Of a stretch of DNA of 64,000 nt, positions 1 through 9,540 are shown piece after piece. The notes beneath the pieces are model-generated. The model ran no database searches. It was given only the letters and a program-made list of their open reading frames with translations, and was not told the DNA's origin. Made by a program: the position numbers and the translations under genes. The first letter of the stretch is position 1. Each line of letters starts with the position of its first letter. The DNA comes from Costus lasius. Lineage: Eukaryota > Streptophyta > Magnoliopsida > Zingiberales > Costaceae. Location: positions 25,169,501 through 25,233,500 of the forward strand of contig CM050454.1 in the NCBI GenBank assembly GCA_027563935.2. Direction: 5' to 3'.

Positions 1-327
1 CTTACGGATGTACCCCTTGGTAAGGAGTTTATCCACCTGACGCTGCAGCTCTGCGTGTTCGGTGGGATTGAGTCGGTGATGCGGCAGGTTGGGGAGGGGC
101 GCTCCCGGGATGAGGTCAATCGCGTGCTGGATTTCCCTATCCGGAGGGAGGCCGTGAGGCAGGTCCTCGGGACTGACATCGTTATAGTCGGAGAGGAGAG
201 TGGATACCTCGACAGGGGGTGTTGGGTCGACGCATGGGGGTGAATCCCGCGTCTCGCGCATCATGAGCGTGTACACAATCTTGGATGCATGGGCCTCGTG
301 CACCAGCGCGGGGGTGCGCATGAGGGA
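1..327 (-). pseudogene. GyA pol fragment: start of reverse transcriptase region (Ty3/gypsy)
   Basis: Read on the minus strand, one open frame runs from about 325 off the left edge. It holds the linker and start of a gypsy reverse transcriptase: the block DLPHGLPPDREIQHAIDLIP, then LPNLPHHRLNPTEHAELQ, then a QVDKLLTKGYIRK-like end. These are standard for chromovirus-type Ty3/gypsy RT just before the catalytic palm, which lies outside the window. The frame ends abruptly at 327, where the CoS LTR begins. The protease and gag of the same element resume at 2602, so this is one pol gene split by an insertion. The element is not functional here. Family assignment is secure; the clade is inferred from the tRNA-Met-type primer site near 31367. 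Confidence 0.85.
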
Positions 328-810
328 TGTTGGGGAATGCCGGGTGTAATTTAAAATTTTTGCAATCCCAGGACGTAGCGGAAGTAGCATTACACCCGAA
401 ACACATTCCTTTCCCAAGGATTCATGCGAGAGAGAGAACACAAGGATGTGTTAAGAGTTTGTACCTCTATAGCTTGTCAAGTTGATGATGCCAAGTTGAA
501 GACGTTCAAGTGCTCGTCCTCTACGAGTATCCACGCGTCGACCTTCTCAACGTTGCTCCCTTCCATGCTTGGTGCTAGCCTCGGGAAGAGAAGATCACCT
601 TCTTGGAATCTCCTTCTTCTTCCTCCTTGTCCTTCACGCCAACTTGAGTCTTGCTTGGAGACTCTCGGCCAACAAGAGGAGAGGGAGAAGAGTGGCGGAA
701 CACTTAAGAAGAGGGGCGGCTAGGGCTTCTAAGACAAGCGCAATTTCTAGTTGAAATTACCTTGCACTCGGCTTGAAATCATGTGTCTAGAGAGGGGCGC
801 CAACCCCTTT

Positions 811-818
811 CTTTTATA
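811..818 (-). promoter_or_regulatory. TATA box of the CoS LTR
   Basis: TATAAAAG on the minus strand, followed by AAAGGGG. It lies about 480 bases before the LTR 3' end, as expected for a copia U3/R boundary. Confidence 0.45.
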
Positions 819-1239
819 GCCAATCAAGCCACCACTGCCACTCTTCTTTCCTTAAGTGTTCTTGGCGCAATTCCTCCAAGGAATTACCGCAAGATATCAG
901 CCATATGCCTCCTTGAATTGGCGCATCATAAAGCTTGGAAAGAATCAAGCTTCTTGCCATATCAAGAGGAGTAACTTGAGTTCAATCATTATTTGACTTA
1001 CCATATGTGATTGACCAAATCTTTGCTTGAATAAATCAAACCATACTTGCCATCATATCAGCCTCACACGTCCAAGATCTTTCCAATTTGAGGAAACCGA
1101 ATTCCATAAGGATTCTTCATGGCAATTGGCGCAAATTCCATGTATGGAATTAAAGCATGCGTCAATGATGAATCCTACTCCTATTAGGATTCCAAACTTG
1201 CCTCAATTAGATTTAAATCCACAACTCCTAATTGGATTT

Positions 1240-1700
1240 GAATTTCAATACTAATTAGGCCCATGGAAATAAATCTTCATTGGATTAGGATTTGCGCCCA
1301 ATACAATGAGCCTTATCCAAATCCAATTCTCATTAGGATTTGAATCCTAGTTGGATTAGGATTCGCGCCCAACCACTATGCGCCTTATCCGTAACCAAAT
1401 TCTTATTAGGATTTGAATCATAACTATATTAGGATTCTCACTCCTAGTAGAATTAGGATTTCAACTCCTAATTAAATTAGGATTCCAACTCCTAGTTGGA
1501 ATAGGACTTTATTTCCTAATAGGGTTAGGATCCCAACTCCTAATTAAATTAGGATTCCAACTCCTATATGGATTAGGATTCCAATTCCTAATAGGATTAG
1601 GATTCCAACTCCTAATTAAATTAAGATTCCAACTCCTAGTTGGATTAGGATTCCAATTCCTAATAGGATTAGGATTCCAACTCCTAATTAATTAGGATTC
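1240..1700. repeat. Degenerate palindromic repeats in the CoS LTR
   Basis: More than ten imperfect copies of a word like CCTAATTAAATTAGGATT, each nearly self-complementary, separated by CCAACT-like spacers. They lie upstream of the LTR TATA box, as the related repeats do in CoA. Confidence 0.75.
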
Positions 1701-2601
1701 GAATCTAACATGGTTTACAGTCCCAAATCCAAGTTCAACTCCCATACAGAGTACATACTTGACCAGGATATACATAAACCCATGAATCCCAATTGGACTT
1801 AGATTCAACCATGAATCTGTCTTGGACTTAAGATCAGAATGAACTCATAAGTAGTGAGAGGTATCTAGCTACATATCACTACTACCCATGTCATAGGATT
1901 AAAGTCATCTGGCAACAACTCCCTGACAAGCAACGAGGATTCTCATGCATTCTAGATCCCTTTGCCTAAACTGATATCCCGCCATTTGATTTAGTCTCAT
2001 ATTTAATAATCCAATCTATTGGTCATGACTCAACTAGTGTGGCCACACATTCCTGTCATGCACCAATGAGGTGGGGCGCCCCAAAGTGGATATCATGTCT
2101 CTATGTGACTTATGATGTGCCCAATGACAATCGTTTTGGTCTACCATTTACGGACAGACGTAAGACTGCATCAAAACACATCGATCATCAAATCTAGACA
2201 CAAATACCTTAAGTCTAAGGATCAATGCAAACCTCTTGCATGTGAGATTGACTTGTTGACTAGACAAGTCAATCCTCACGGTGGATCACTCTAGTGCATC
2301 CAATGCACCTGTATGTCTGCGTTACTATGCCCTACACCTAACCAGCTCATACACCAGTCTCACATGCACCAAAGCTGTCCCATATCGGCTAAGGCACCTT
2401 GACTGGGATTACTTATGAGAATGAATCCAATCCAAACTCATGGGACATTAATTATGCAGTTCAATACATGAACGCAGGTAAAGCAATCTGCATAATAACG
2501 ACCATGCCTTAATTGATTTTATCAATTTTATCAAAGTACATCCAAAGAATGCCAGACCAAGTCCATACATTAGTTTGCAGGGCATTAACACTAACAAGGG
2601 G

Positions 2602-3255
2602 GACCATGGCGGGACGCAGAGGGTCAGATGCCGTGGGAGTGATCACACCCTTGGAGGTCGACGCACGAAGCTCCTTGGGTGGAGCCGGGATCAAACAAAT
2701 TTTCTAGTCATTGTGGTCAAACCCAAAGGTGTTCGACCGACCATAGTGGACCACGTCCCTATCATACAACCATGGATGATTGAGGAGGACGTGGGCGATG
2801 TCCATAGTGGCCATGTCACACCATACCTTCTCATGATGGGCCCCAAAAGAGATGGGGACCTGGCATTGGTGGGTGACTAGAAGACTCGACGTGTCCACCC
2901 ATGCGATGGAGTAAGGTTGCGGGTGAGGCTCAAGGGGAAGGCCGAGAGACCACGTTTAAGCGGCTACCCCCATCAATGACGATCTTACATGAGTGCCCGT
3001 TGCACTTGATGTAAGTGGTGAAAATACTCGTGCACCTCCAATCCTCGGAGGGTCGAGGTTGGACTAGGTTGTAGCGCACCACTGCGACTGTAGGGTGACC
3101 CGACTCTTCGCCACTCGTGTAGCACTCGGCCTTGATGTCGTGCTCAGTGTGGTCACGAGTGATGCTGGCGACGTGGGCTGGGCCCTTGTCCGCAAGGGCT
3201 GGCTTTTTGATACAGTCACGTGACAAATGGCCCGGTTATAAACAATTGTAACAGG
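2602..3255 (-). pseudogene. GyA zinc knuckle and aspartic protease region
   Basis: On the minus strand this continues from gag. First comes a CCHC zinc knuckle (CYNC, four residues, HLSRDC) with a stop codon inside the loop. The protease follows: IVIDGGSRLNVVS holds the active-site Asp, and QVPISFGAHHEKVWCDMATM then WLYDRDVVHYGRSNTFGFDHND are classic gypsy protease strands. The frame breaks against gag near 3250 and has stops, so it is dead. It leads into the 1-327 RT fragment once CoS is ignored. In an active element it would mature the gag-pol polyprotein. Confidence 0.8.
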
Positions 3256-4509
3256 TTACTCGACTAGAGGATCCCACCGCGGGGGCCTTGCCCTTCTCCT
3301 CCCAAGTGGGTCGAGAAGACGAGGCCTCGGGGGTAGGACGCCTAGGGGACTGATGGGTCGAGGGTCTGGACGCTCAAGTCGGGGGTGGGGACGCGGGGGA
3401 TCGCCCACATGAGGTCGCCTATGGGGCCCGACCTCGCTGCGCCTAGCCGTGGCGCGAAGGTCGTGCTCTATGTCTCTAGCGCGTTGAAAGGTTTGGTCAA
3501 ACGTCTCCCAACCATACGCGGGCAAGGCTCGGCGGATATCAGCGCGGAGTCCGCTCTTAAATTTTGACAAAACTAACTCGGGGTCCTCCTGCTGGTTGCA
3601 ACGGAGTAGCAACGTCTCAAACATGAGACGGTACTCCTCTATGGTGCCTGAGCCCTGGTGCAAGCTACTATATTGATCAAGGAGACGCTGCCGATACAAA
3701 GGAGGTACGTATCGCTCGCGGAGGCGATACTGCATCTCCGCCCATTCGATGATCGGGGGAAGGGCTTGCTGTGTGTTTTGGCGCTCCACGTTTTCCCAAT
3801 GTAAACGTGCAGGCCCCTCAAGTAAGGTGCGCACGTACCTAACGCGTGAGTGCCATGGCCAATCTCTAAGGTCAAAATACGCGTCAACAGACGCGACCCA
3901 ATCGAGGAACTGTGTGGGATCGAGGCCACCCGCGAAGGATACAGGGGTGTTCCGAATGAAGCGGCAAAAATCATCATCCGCCTGGGTACGCTCAGCGCGG
4001 GTATGCTGGGGTGCGAGGTGCGGCCCAGGCATGCCAAAGCGACCATTGGGTTGGGGCCCTTGTGCGGCCCATATGTCGTCCTCATCAAGTGGGTCGTCAT
4101 CATGACTTGGGGCCTCATGGACCTCGTAAGGCCGTGGGCGACCCCACTCATCCTCATGGGCATGCTGCCGAGTGGGCGTGGCCAACGGAGACAACTCTCT
4201 TGTGGGGGCTGGGTTTGTGGACGCCAGAGGGTTAATCGGGTTCGGGCGTCTATCCATGGACCCAAGGTTGCCAGTGAGGGTCTGGATCCCAACCAGAATC
4301 TGCTGGATCATGGCATCCTGGCTCGACTTGTGGGCGTCCACTCGCGCGAACAACGCCTCAAGTTTCGCATCAAGACGCGCCTCAAGTGCAACGATAAACT
4401 CTAAGCGGGCACTAGGCCCTTCTGAAGGTTGGACCGATTCTTGGGTTTCGGGGATGGTTTCTGGGGGTTGGGAAGACATGACTTGTGACTGCGTGGTCAC
4501 CATGCACAA
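3256..4509 (-). CDS. GyA gag (retrotransposon gag, Ty3/gypsy), open frame
   Basis: An uninterrupted 417-codon frame. The N-terminal third is low-complexity with a heptad-like stretch (LEARLDAKLEALFARVDAH), probably a coiled coil. The centre is the retrotransposon gag domain: FDLRDWPWHSRVRYVRTLLE, ARLHWENVE, then YRLRERYVPPLYRQRLLDQY and a SGLRADIRRALP block. The tail is Arg/Pro-rich. Gag forms the virus-like particle and binds element RNA. The start probably lies at the Met beginning VTTQSQ, near 4503, 70-80 bases from the AthA insertion. The zinc knuckle lies just downstream in another frame, so a frameshift separates it. The open frame may reflect GC-rich composition more than activity. Confidence 0.8.
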   Translation of the reverse strand: MCMVTTQSQVMSSQPPETIPETQESVQPSEGPSARLEFIVALEARLDAKLEALFARVDAHKSSQDAMIQQILVGIQTLTGNLGSMDRRPNPINPLASTNPAPTRELSPLATPTRQHAHEDEWGRPRPYEVHEAPSHDDDPLDEDDIWAAQGPQPNGRFGMPGPHLAPQHTRAERTQADDDFCRFIRNTPVSFAGGLDPTQFLDWVASVDAYFDLRDWPWHSRVRYVRTLLEGPARLHWENVERQNTQQALPPIIEWAEMQYRLRERYVPPLYRQRLLDQYSSLHQGSGTIEEYRLMFETLLLRCNQQEDPELVLSKFKSGLRADIRRALPAYGWETFDQTFQRARDIEHDLRATARRSEVGPHRRPHVGDPPRPHPRLERPDPRPISPLGVLPPRPRLLDPLGRRRARPPRWDPLVE

Positions 4510-4581
4510 ACATGGGAAGACTCAACAATACACAAAAAATAATGAAAATGCGAAAACGGTGTAGAAATATGCTATGCCTAA
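4510..4581 (-). other. GyA 5' leader, left part
   Basis: Short noncoding stretch between the GyA gag start and the AthA insertion point. It continues at 31326-31366, after which the GyA primer site appears. The combined leader of about 110 bases suits a chromovirus. Confidence 0.6.
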
Positions 4582-5176
4582 TGATGCCATGCATTCTAGT
4601 AGCAATTTTTATTATTATTCCATGATGAATTTAGGCCTATTTTAATGTTTTTGCACTCCTTTAAGGCTTATTTACTTAAAAACTTCAGAATCTTCGATTT
4701 TCATCTTTCTTGTGGAATTTCAGGTTAAATCACCTAATTTTGAAGTCTTTTTGAAGAATCTAAGAGCATCATGGGGTGATTCCTTATGAGAAGACGAAGC
4801 TGCCCGTCAAATTTAGGCTCAATCGGAGCTTTTTCTGGACTTCATGGCTAGGTGAACCTGGCGGGGTTCACCGGTAATCTTGCCGAAGGACGAAACCCAG
4901 AGCGCACTTCACTGCCAGGTGAACCCGGCAGGGTTCACCGATGTTGTCAAAGATATCTAAAGCTCACAGTAGACTTCACCACCAGGTGAACCCCACGGGG
5001 TTCACCCGTGATTCTGTCCGAGGAAACCTGCGCAGAACTCCACAGTGCACTTCACTGGTAGGTGAACCCGGCGGGGTTCACCGGTGCTTCTTTCATGACA
5101 GAACTGTACAGTTAAGCTTCACTGGTAGGTGAACCCGACAGGGTTCACCCGTGATGCGTTTTGGACAGCCCGACTT
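4582..5176 (+). repeat. AthA 5' LTR, first part (U3)
   Basis: Aligns by eye with 29733-30325 of the 3' LTR over its whole length, with scattered substitutions. It contains five copies of the GGTGAACC/GGGTTCACC palindrome. It is cut by AthB at the GACTT target site (5172-5176) and resumes after 17427. Confidence 0.85.
4851..5150. repeat. Five-copy palindrome array in AthA U3
   Basis: Hairpin word with arms GGTGAACC and GGGTTCACC around 4-5 bases, at about 4851, 4918, 4985, 5061 and 5128. Each is usually preceded by CTTCACTG. Spacers of 40-50 bases are unrelated to each other. The same array stands at 29998-30298 in the 3' LTR, and one further copy lies internally at 26620-26641 before the accessory gene. 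Confidence 0.85.
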
Positions 5177-6486
5177 TGATGAGCCCGCAAGTGTACGGTC
5201 TAACCGAAGTAGTAAATTATATCGTCCACAGAGACCAATTCTTCAAGTACCGGTAAATCCTTAAGTCGCAGTCTAGACAAATCAAGGGTCGGTTTAAAGC
5301 GATTGAAACAACTAACAATTAATATGTAAATGCTAAGCAAGGAAAGTAACAAGCGGACAGATAAACGATCGGATTTCTATTATGGAAGAATATCAGGGCG
5401 TCGGGTTTCACCGCTATGCCAATCCGCAAATGAAAGTAGTAACTACGCGATATGCAAGGTTCGGTAAGTTGAAGAGATCCATCAAATGGTACAAACCGCC
5501 CCCTTTCAGCAGCACGGTTCGGTGCGTATGCAAATTTACCTCCTACTTTCGTGGCTTGTAAATTTACATAGGCCCATTGGGTGAGGGATGAATAGTTGTT
5601 CTCTCACGTGGGAGAAAAGCTACTTTCGTGCTCTTCTTCACGCGCCCAAGCATACGAGATCCGACGTCGGGATTGGGCTGTCGCTTTTTCTCCCAACGTC
5701 CAAGACATACAAACACCGATATCGAGATTGGGCTGTCGCTTTTTCTCTCGATATCGGAGATCAATAATATGCAATAAGAGTTGTAAGAAAATGACAAACA
5801 CATATGCTAGGTCAACTAAATCAAACCAACATATCAAAATAATACACTACTTAATAAATGCATTTTAGGCATAGGGCTAAACCCTAACCCCGATAGTACT
5901 TTAAGCTACAATCCCCATAGAAACATCATGAATGTTTGACAACAAGTTCACACTCAAGAAATCCATTTGGAGGCTAGAAACAACAATGAAAATAAAGGAA
6001 TAAGAGAAATCTCGACTCCCCTTTCTGAGTAGATGGAGAAATCTTTGCTAGGGGCTTCAAGGGACTCCTCTTTCCCTTCAAATCGTCTTTGTCTTCTTCC
6101 AGCCGCTAAAGTCACGTCCACCGCCGTTTTTTCCTTTCCTTCGTTAGGGTTTGATGATGATTAAGGTTACAAAGCTTCCCTTTTATCCCCCTATAGTCGA
6201 GAATAAAATTTACCAAAGTACCCTTAAGATTTGGAGCTCACCGAGTTAGAGTCGAGCAGATTTTCGTGACAGGCGGAACTTTTCCCGGTTGGGAAAACCT
6301 TCCCAACCCGACTGTGAAAACCTCTGTTCCTTCAGAATTTCCTGAAAAGTTAGATAACACCCCGATCTTGTGTAGATTCCGTGCATATGGAAGAATTTAA
6401 GTAAAAATGATGATGCAAACGCGATAAATTAATAGAAAAAATGCTTCAAAGTATATGGAAATATCAAGCATAAATGCATCGCATCA
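5177..6486 (-). repeat. AthB 3' LTR
   Basis: 1310 bp, TG...CA ends, nearly identical to 16114-17422. On the minus strand a TATA-like GATAAAAG lies near 6180-6187. The hairpin array described in the findings occupies 5532-5757, and the conserved terminal block with CACTTGCGGGCTCATCA forms the LTR 3' end. Confidence 0.93.
5532..5757 (-). other. Hairpin array in AthB LTR leader region
   Basis: Four inverted repeats. Arms AAATTTAC/GTAAATTT (5532-5565) enclose a GAAA apex on the minus strand. A weaker one spans about 5588-5640. GACGTCGGGA/TCCCAACGTC (5663-5700) and CCGATATCGAGA/TCTCGATATCGG (5716-5757) both enclose the identical 18-base loop TTGGGCTGTCGCTTTTTC. The right LTR carries the same array at offset +10937. 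Confidence 0.75.
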
Positions 6487-6506
6487 AATATCCCCACACT
6501 TAAATT

Positions 6507-6526
6507 CTTGCTTGTCCTCAAGCAAG
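6507..6526 (-). other. Hairpin beside the AthB polypurine tract
   Basis: Plus-strand arms CTTGCTTG (6507-6514) and CAAGCAAG (6519-6526) around TCCT, so the minus-strand RNA has loop AGGA. It lies about 20 bases before the 3' LTR. The purine-rich GTGTGGGGATATT between them is the likely polypurine primer. Matching hairpins occur beside four other Athila 3' LTRs in the window. Confidence 0.75.
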
Positions 6527-7528
6527 CAGTAATTCCTAGGTTCATGAACATTATAATTGAGATGGTTTTATGACTACTGAGTTGGTCTCCGGTCATGTCT
6601 TCTTACAAGGTCAATGCTCTGATAAAGATTTTACTTCAAGTTTACTCATCTTTGGAAATTCAAATGCCTAAGTTTCATGACTTAAAAGAGAATTAAGCTC
6701 CCTCATCTTATGTCCTTTGTCAAGCTTTGACTGTGTATTCATAACCTGCGCAATGCCTAGTTTGTCCACGAACTTCATTACAAATTAAAGGAAAAGATTT
6801 AGAATTAGTGTTTGAGATAATCGTGCGATTCTTATTTCCTCCTCGTCCCTTTTTGGGACACTTTTCTCTCCTCGTATGTTTCTTTATTTAGCTCCTCGCC
6901 CTCTTTTGAGGGCACTTTTCTCTCCTTTGTTTCTTTTCTCCCCTTTTTTTTTTTTCAAAATAACTCCTCGCTCTCTTTGGAGAGCACTTTTCTCTCCTCA
7001 AATGCTTTTCCAATAGTTTTACTTGGACACATGGGCCACTGCGCAAATAATGGAATACAAATGTTTTTAACAAGAGTAGGGAACATAAGAGATGTGACTT
7101 AGTTTACTTAAAGCATGATTCCTAGGATTATCATTCTTCCGATGAGTTAATTATCGTTTAAGGCCAGAGCACAAGACCTAATTCAGAAAGACAGTGACAA
7201 GAAACTATCTTAAGACCATAAGACCAATCTCAACCATAAGTTCACAATTATCTGGGAAATGTGCATTGCTTGGGCAAGGATCATCAGAGCTTAAATAATG
7301 TAGATCTGGTGTTATGATGTAAATGTCTAATACTAAGATAATAGGAACTAGACTGAAGAAAACAAGAACAAGAGCATGATGTAAATGCAGTAATATGAAA
7401 GACAAGCAAAGTAGCGATGCATACCCCACCCCCAACTCTAAATGATGCATAGTCCCTATGCATGAAAGTGAAATGCAAATAAATGATAGGCTTGGAGGAC
7501 TCACAGGGGGCGGTATCTCCTCTCCGAG
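6527..7528 (-). other. AthB 3' noncoding region
   Basis: About 1 kb between the accessory gene stop and the polypurine hairpin, with no credible coding frame. The only clear structure is a trio of hairpins at 6845-6985; 7000-7528 shows nothing recognisable. Confidence 0.6.
6845..6985 (-). repeat. Three co-varying hairpins in the AthB 3' noncoding region
   Basis: Plus-strand arms GTCCC/GGGAC (6845-6859), GCCCTC/GAGGGC (6898-6913) and GCTCTC/GAGAGC (6970-6985), each with a T-rich loop of 4-5 bases. All are preceded by a CTCCTC-like word and followed by ACTTTTCTCTCC. Flanks are conserved while the stems differ yet remain perfectly paired. Confidence 0.8.
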
Positions 7529-8731
7529 CTAAGTGTCGCCCGAGGCATCCGAGTCATCGGTGGCTCCGGGCTCCTCGGTGCTTGGATAATTGAAGTGGTC
7601 GTGGAGGAAATTGGCAATGTCGTTGACCTTTGTGAAGAGGCGTGCTTGTGAGCGCCTAATTTGAAGAATCTCGGAGTAAGAGGCGCGTATAATACGGTCC
7701 GTGGTAGTGTGGGGGTGTTGGCTAGACAAGGAGGGACCCGCTGGTGCTTCGGTTGCTAAGGGGGGTGGTTGCTCGCCATCGTCAAAGTCTACGACAGAGG
7801 TGATGTTCCAGTTCTGTCGATCTTGTACGGAAGTTCAGGCCGTGTTGGGGAGGTACAAGATGAGACCGCGAGGTAAAATAAGGCGGAGCATTCCACCTTC
7901 TCGTGCAATCATCCGCATAGCAACGCAAGATTCGATGTCGATCTTATTGTGTCCGGGTGCGCGCTCCATACGGTAAGGTTCCATGCCAAGTGCGAGAGCG
8001 ATAGGCGTGACGAGGCCACCGAGGACAATGGCTCCCTTCTGTGCCCGGGCAACTTTGTCAAGTTGCTTGACAAGGAAGAATGCGGAGTTGAAGATGTGCC
8101 CGTGCAGCATAGCCCAGAGGACAAATAGTTCGGAACGCCGGACGGTGCTCTCACTTTCCCCGCGACCGAAAATAGTGTTAGAGAGCACCCGATGGGCATA
8201 CTTGAGGCAGGGATTGGTCACTGGGGCTGATCGAGCATCCTTGGATGAATAGGCGCGCTCAGAAGTAATTTGCCGCCAGAAGGTGGAGTCGTGAAATTCG
8301 GCGGGCATACACCGGGGAGCACTGGGGGGAAACCCGAATATGTTGTTAAGCTCTTCCAGAGAGAGACGGTGGTCCGCGTTGCCGAGACGGAACTCTAAGC
8401 GCCCTGGGTCGTCTTCATCATGAATGTTGACGTTCAGTGAGAGGGAGCTGAGGAACTCGGTCACTAGCAAGGGAAAAGTGGGAAAACAGCTCTCGAAGAA
8501 TTGATCCCACCCAATCCGGTGGAACATCCACCGGACGTCGTCGAGGAGTCCAAGTCGTTGAAGCGCGGACGAATCTGCATACCGCGTATGAACAATGCGC
8601 CTGCCTTGGAGAGCTTGAAAGCGTTGGCGCTGCTCGTCAGTGCGGAAGACGACGTCTGCCTCGGTGGAAGGTGCCATGGGCGTGCTGGATGTGGCAGGTC
8701 GCTTCCCTTTAGCGGCTCGTTTGGGCGCCAT
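7529..8731 (-). pseudogene. AthB accessory gene (Athila-type downstream ORF), one premature stop
   Basis: The start is placed at the Met of MAPKRAAKGKRPA because the AthD copy begins the same way; the open frame itself extends further upstream. The frame runs about 400 codons with a single TGA at 7835-7837, after which the same frame continues to 7529 and ends in an acidic tail (ATDDSDASGDT). Conserved blocks shared with AthD include RRIVHTRYAD, LGLLDDVRWMF, NPCLKYAHRVL, IFGRGESE, KVARAQKGAIVLGGLVTPIA and KIDIESCVAMRMI. These resemble the plant family I recall as Arabidopsis retrotransposon (ATHILA) ORF-1. Function is unknown; I see no signal peptide or membrane span, so it is not an obvious envelope. 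Confidence 0.8.
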
Positions 8732-9100
8732 CGAGTTGGAGGGCGGAAGAGTACAGCGATCGGAAACTGGAGAGGGGAGGAGATGGCGCACGTAGAGATC
8801 GAATGTCGCGGCTGGAGCTGGAAGGGAAAGTGAAAACCAGGTCTGCGTGAGGAGGTCGGGTGTGAGGTCGCCGAAAGGATGGAAACAGGAGTAAACGGCC
8901 GGAGAAGAACAGGGCGTCGAGCTCGCAGGGGAACAGCGATCGACGGAGTTAAGCACGCGGAGCGGCAGGGCGCCGGTGAGAAGCGGAGTTAGGGCTGCCG
9001 GAGAGTGGAGGGCAGATGAGTCCAGTGATTGGGAACTAGAGGCGGCTGGGAAGCGGGTGGGAAAACCCTAATCCCACTCACGGATTTTTATAGGCTGACA
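8732..9100 (-). promoter_or_regulatory. Putative internal promoter and leader of the AthB accessory gene
   Basis: On the minus strand CCTATAAAAA (9085-9094) follows directly after the tandem repeats. A 360-base C/T-rich stretch like a plant 5' UTR then leads to the accessory ATG at 8731. TATA position, leader composition and the palindromes shared with the LTR upstream region suggest independent transcription. This is inference. Confidence 0.45.
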
Positions 9101-9540
9101 ACTTCCCACCCGGGAAAATTTATTAGGTAGCCTGGGAAAATCTCGGTTGCATCTGATCCAAAGTTGACAGAGAACTTCCCGCCCGGGAAAATTTCTTAGG
9201 TAGCCTGGGAAAATCTCGGTCGCAGCTGCTCCAAAGTTTGACAGAGAACTTCCCACCTGGGAAAATTTATTAGGTAGCCTGGGAAAATCTCGGTTGCATC
9301 TGATCCAAAGTTGACAGAGAACTTCCCGCCCGGGAAAATTTCTTAGGTAGCCTGGGAAAATCTCGGTCGCAGCTGCTCCAAAGTTTGACAGAGAACTTCC
9401 CACCCGGGAAAATTTCTTAGGTAGCCTGGGAAAATCTCGGTCGCATCTGATCCAAAGTTGACAGAGAATTTCCCGCCCGGGAAAATTTCTTAGGTAGCCT
9501 GGGAAAATTTCGGTCGCAGGGAATTCTCAGGGAAAATTTC
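9101..9540 (-). repeat. 73/74-bp tandem repeat with 147-bp dimer order
   Basis: Monomers begin ACTTCCC at 9101, 9174, 9248, 9321 and 9395, plus a sixth starting at 9468 that decays. Lengths alternate 73 and 74. Monomers 1 and 3 are near-identical, as are 2 and 4, so the unit of recent amplification is the 147-bp pair. Each contains TTCCC/GGGAA arms, the same pairing word as the AthB LTR at 6280-6297. Confidence 0.9.

Larger units (their letters stand above)
328..2596 (-). mobile_element. CoS: copia-type solo LTR, minus orientation, inside GyA pol
   Basis: On the minus strand the segment starts TGTTAGTGTTAATGCCC and ends CATTCCCCAACA, the TGTT...AACA ends of the copia LTRs seen again at 24495-26604 and near 54153. 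At 2269 bp it is close to the 2110 bp of the CoA LTR. No internal coding sequence lies between its ends, so it is a solo LTR, probably left by LTR-LTR recombination. A minus-strand TATAAAAG at 811-818 is a plausible promoter. Upstream of it, 1240-1700 is packed with imperfect palindromes built on CCTAATTNNATTAGGA, as in the CoA LTR. Short open frames inside have no recognisable product. Confidence 0.7.
323..2601. repeat. Target-site duplication flanking CoS
   Basis: Five bases AGGGA at 323-327 and AGGGG at 2597-2601 flank the solo LTR. They match at four of five positions, which fits an old integration with one later substitution. Both fall inside GyA coding sequence, and pol reading resumes on the far side. 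Confidence 0.55.

Noticed and set aside
55..754. Plus-strand short frames at the left edge
   Set aside because: They are the complement of GyA pol or lie in the CoS LTR, with no domain and no codon pattern of a gene.
3749..4404. Plus-strand frames of 118-184 codons across GyA gag
   Set aside because: Shadows of the minus-strand gag frame, which has clear gag motifs.
4851..5150. Regularly spaced palindromic repeats with unique spacers, CRISPR-like at first sight
   Set aside because: They lie inside a plant LTR, repeat in the other LTR with the same spacers, vary in sequence, and no cas-type gene is present.
9101..9394. 147-bp dimer as a nucleosome-phasing satellite
   Set aside because: Only two full dimers exist. 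The number alone is not evidence, and this is an internal repeat of one element.
9068..9403. 111-codon frame with internal repeats on the minus strand
   Set aside because: It is translation of the 73/74-bp tandem repeat. The units differ in length modulo 3, and no start signal or homologue supports a protein.
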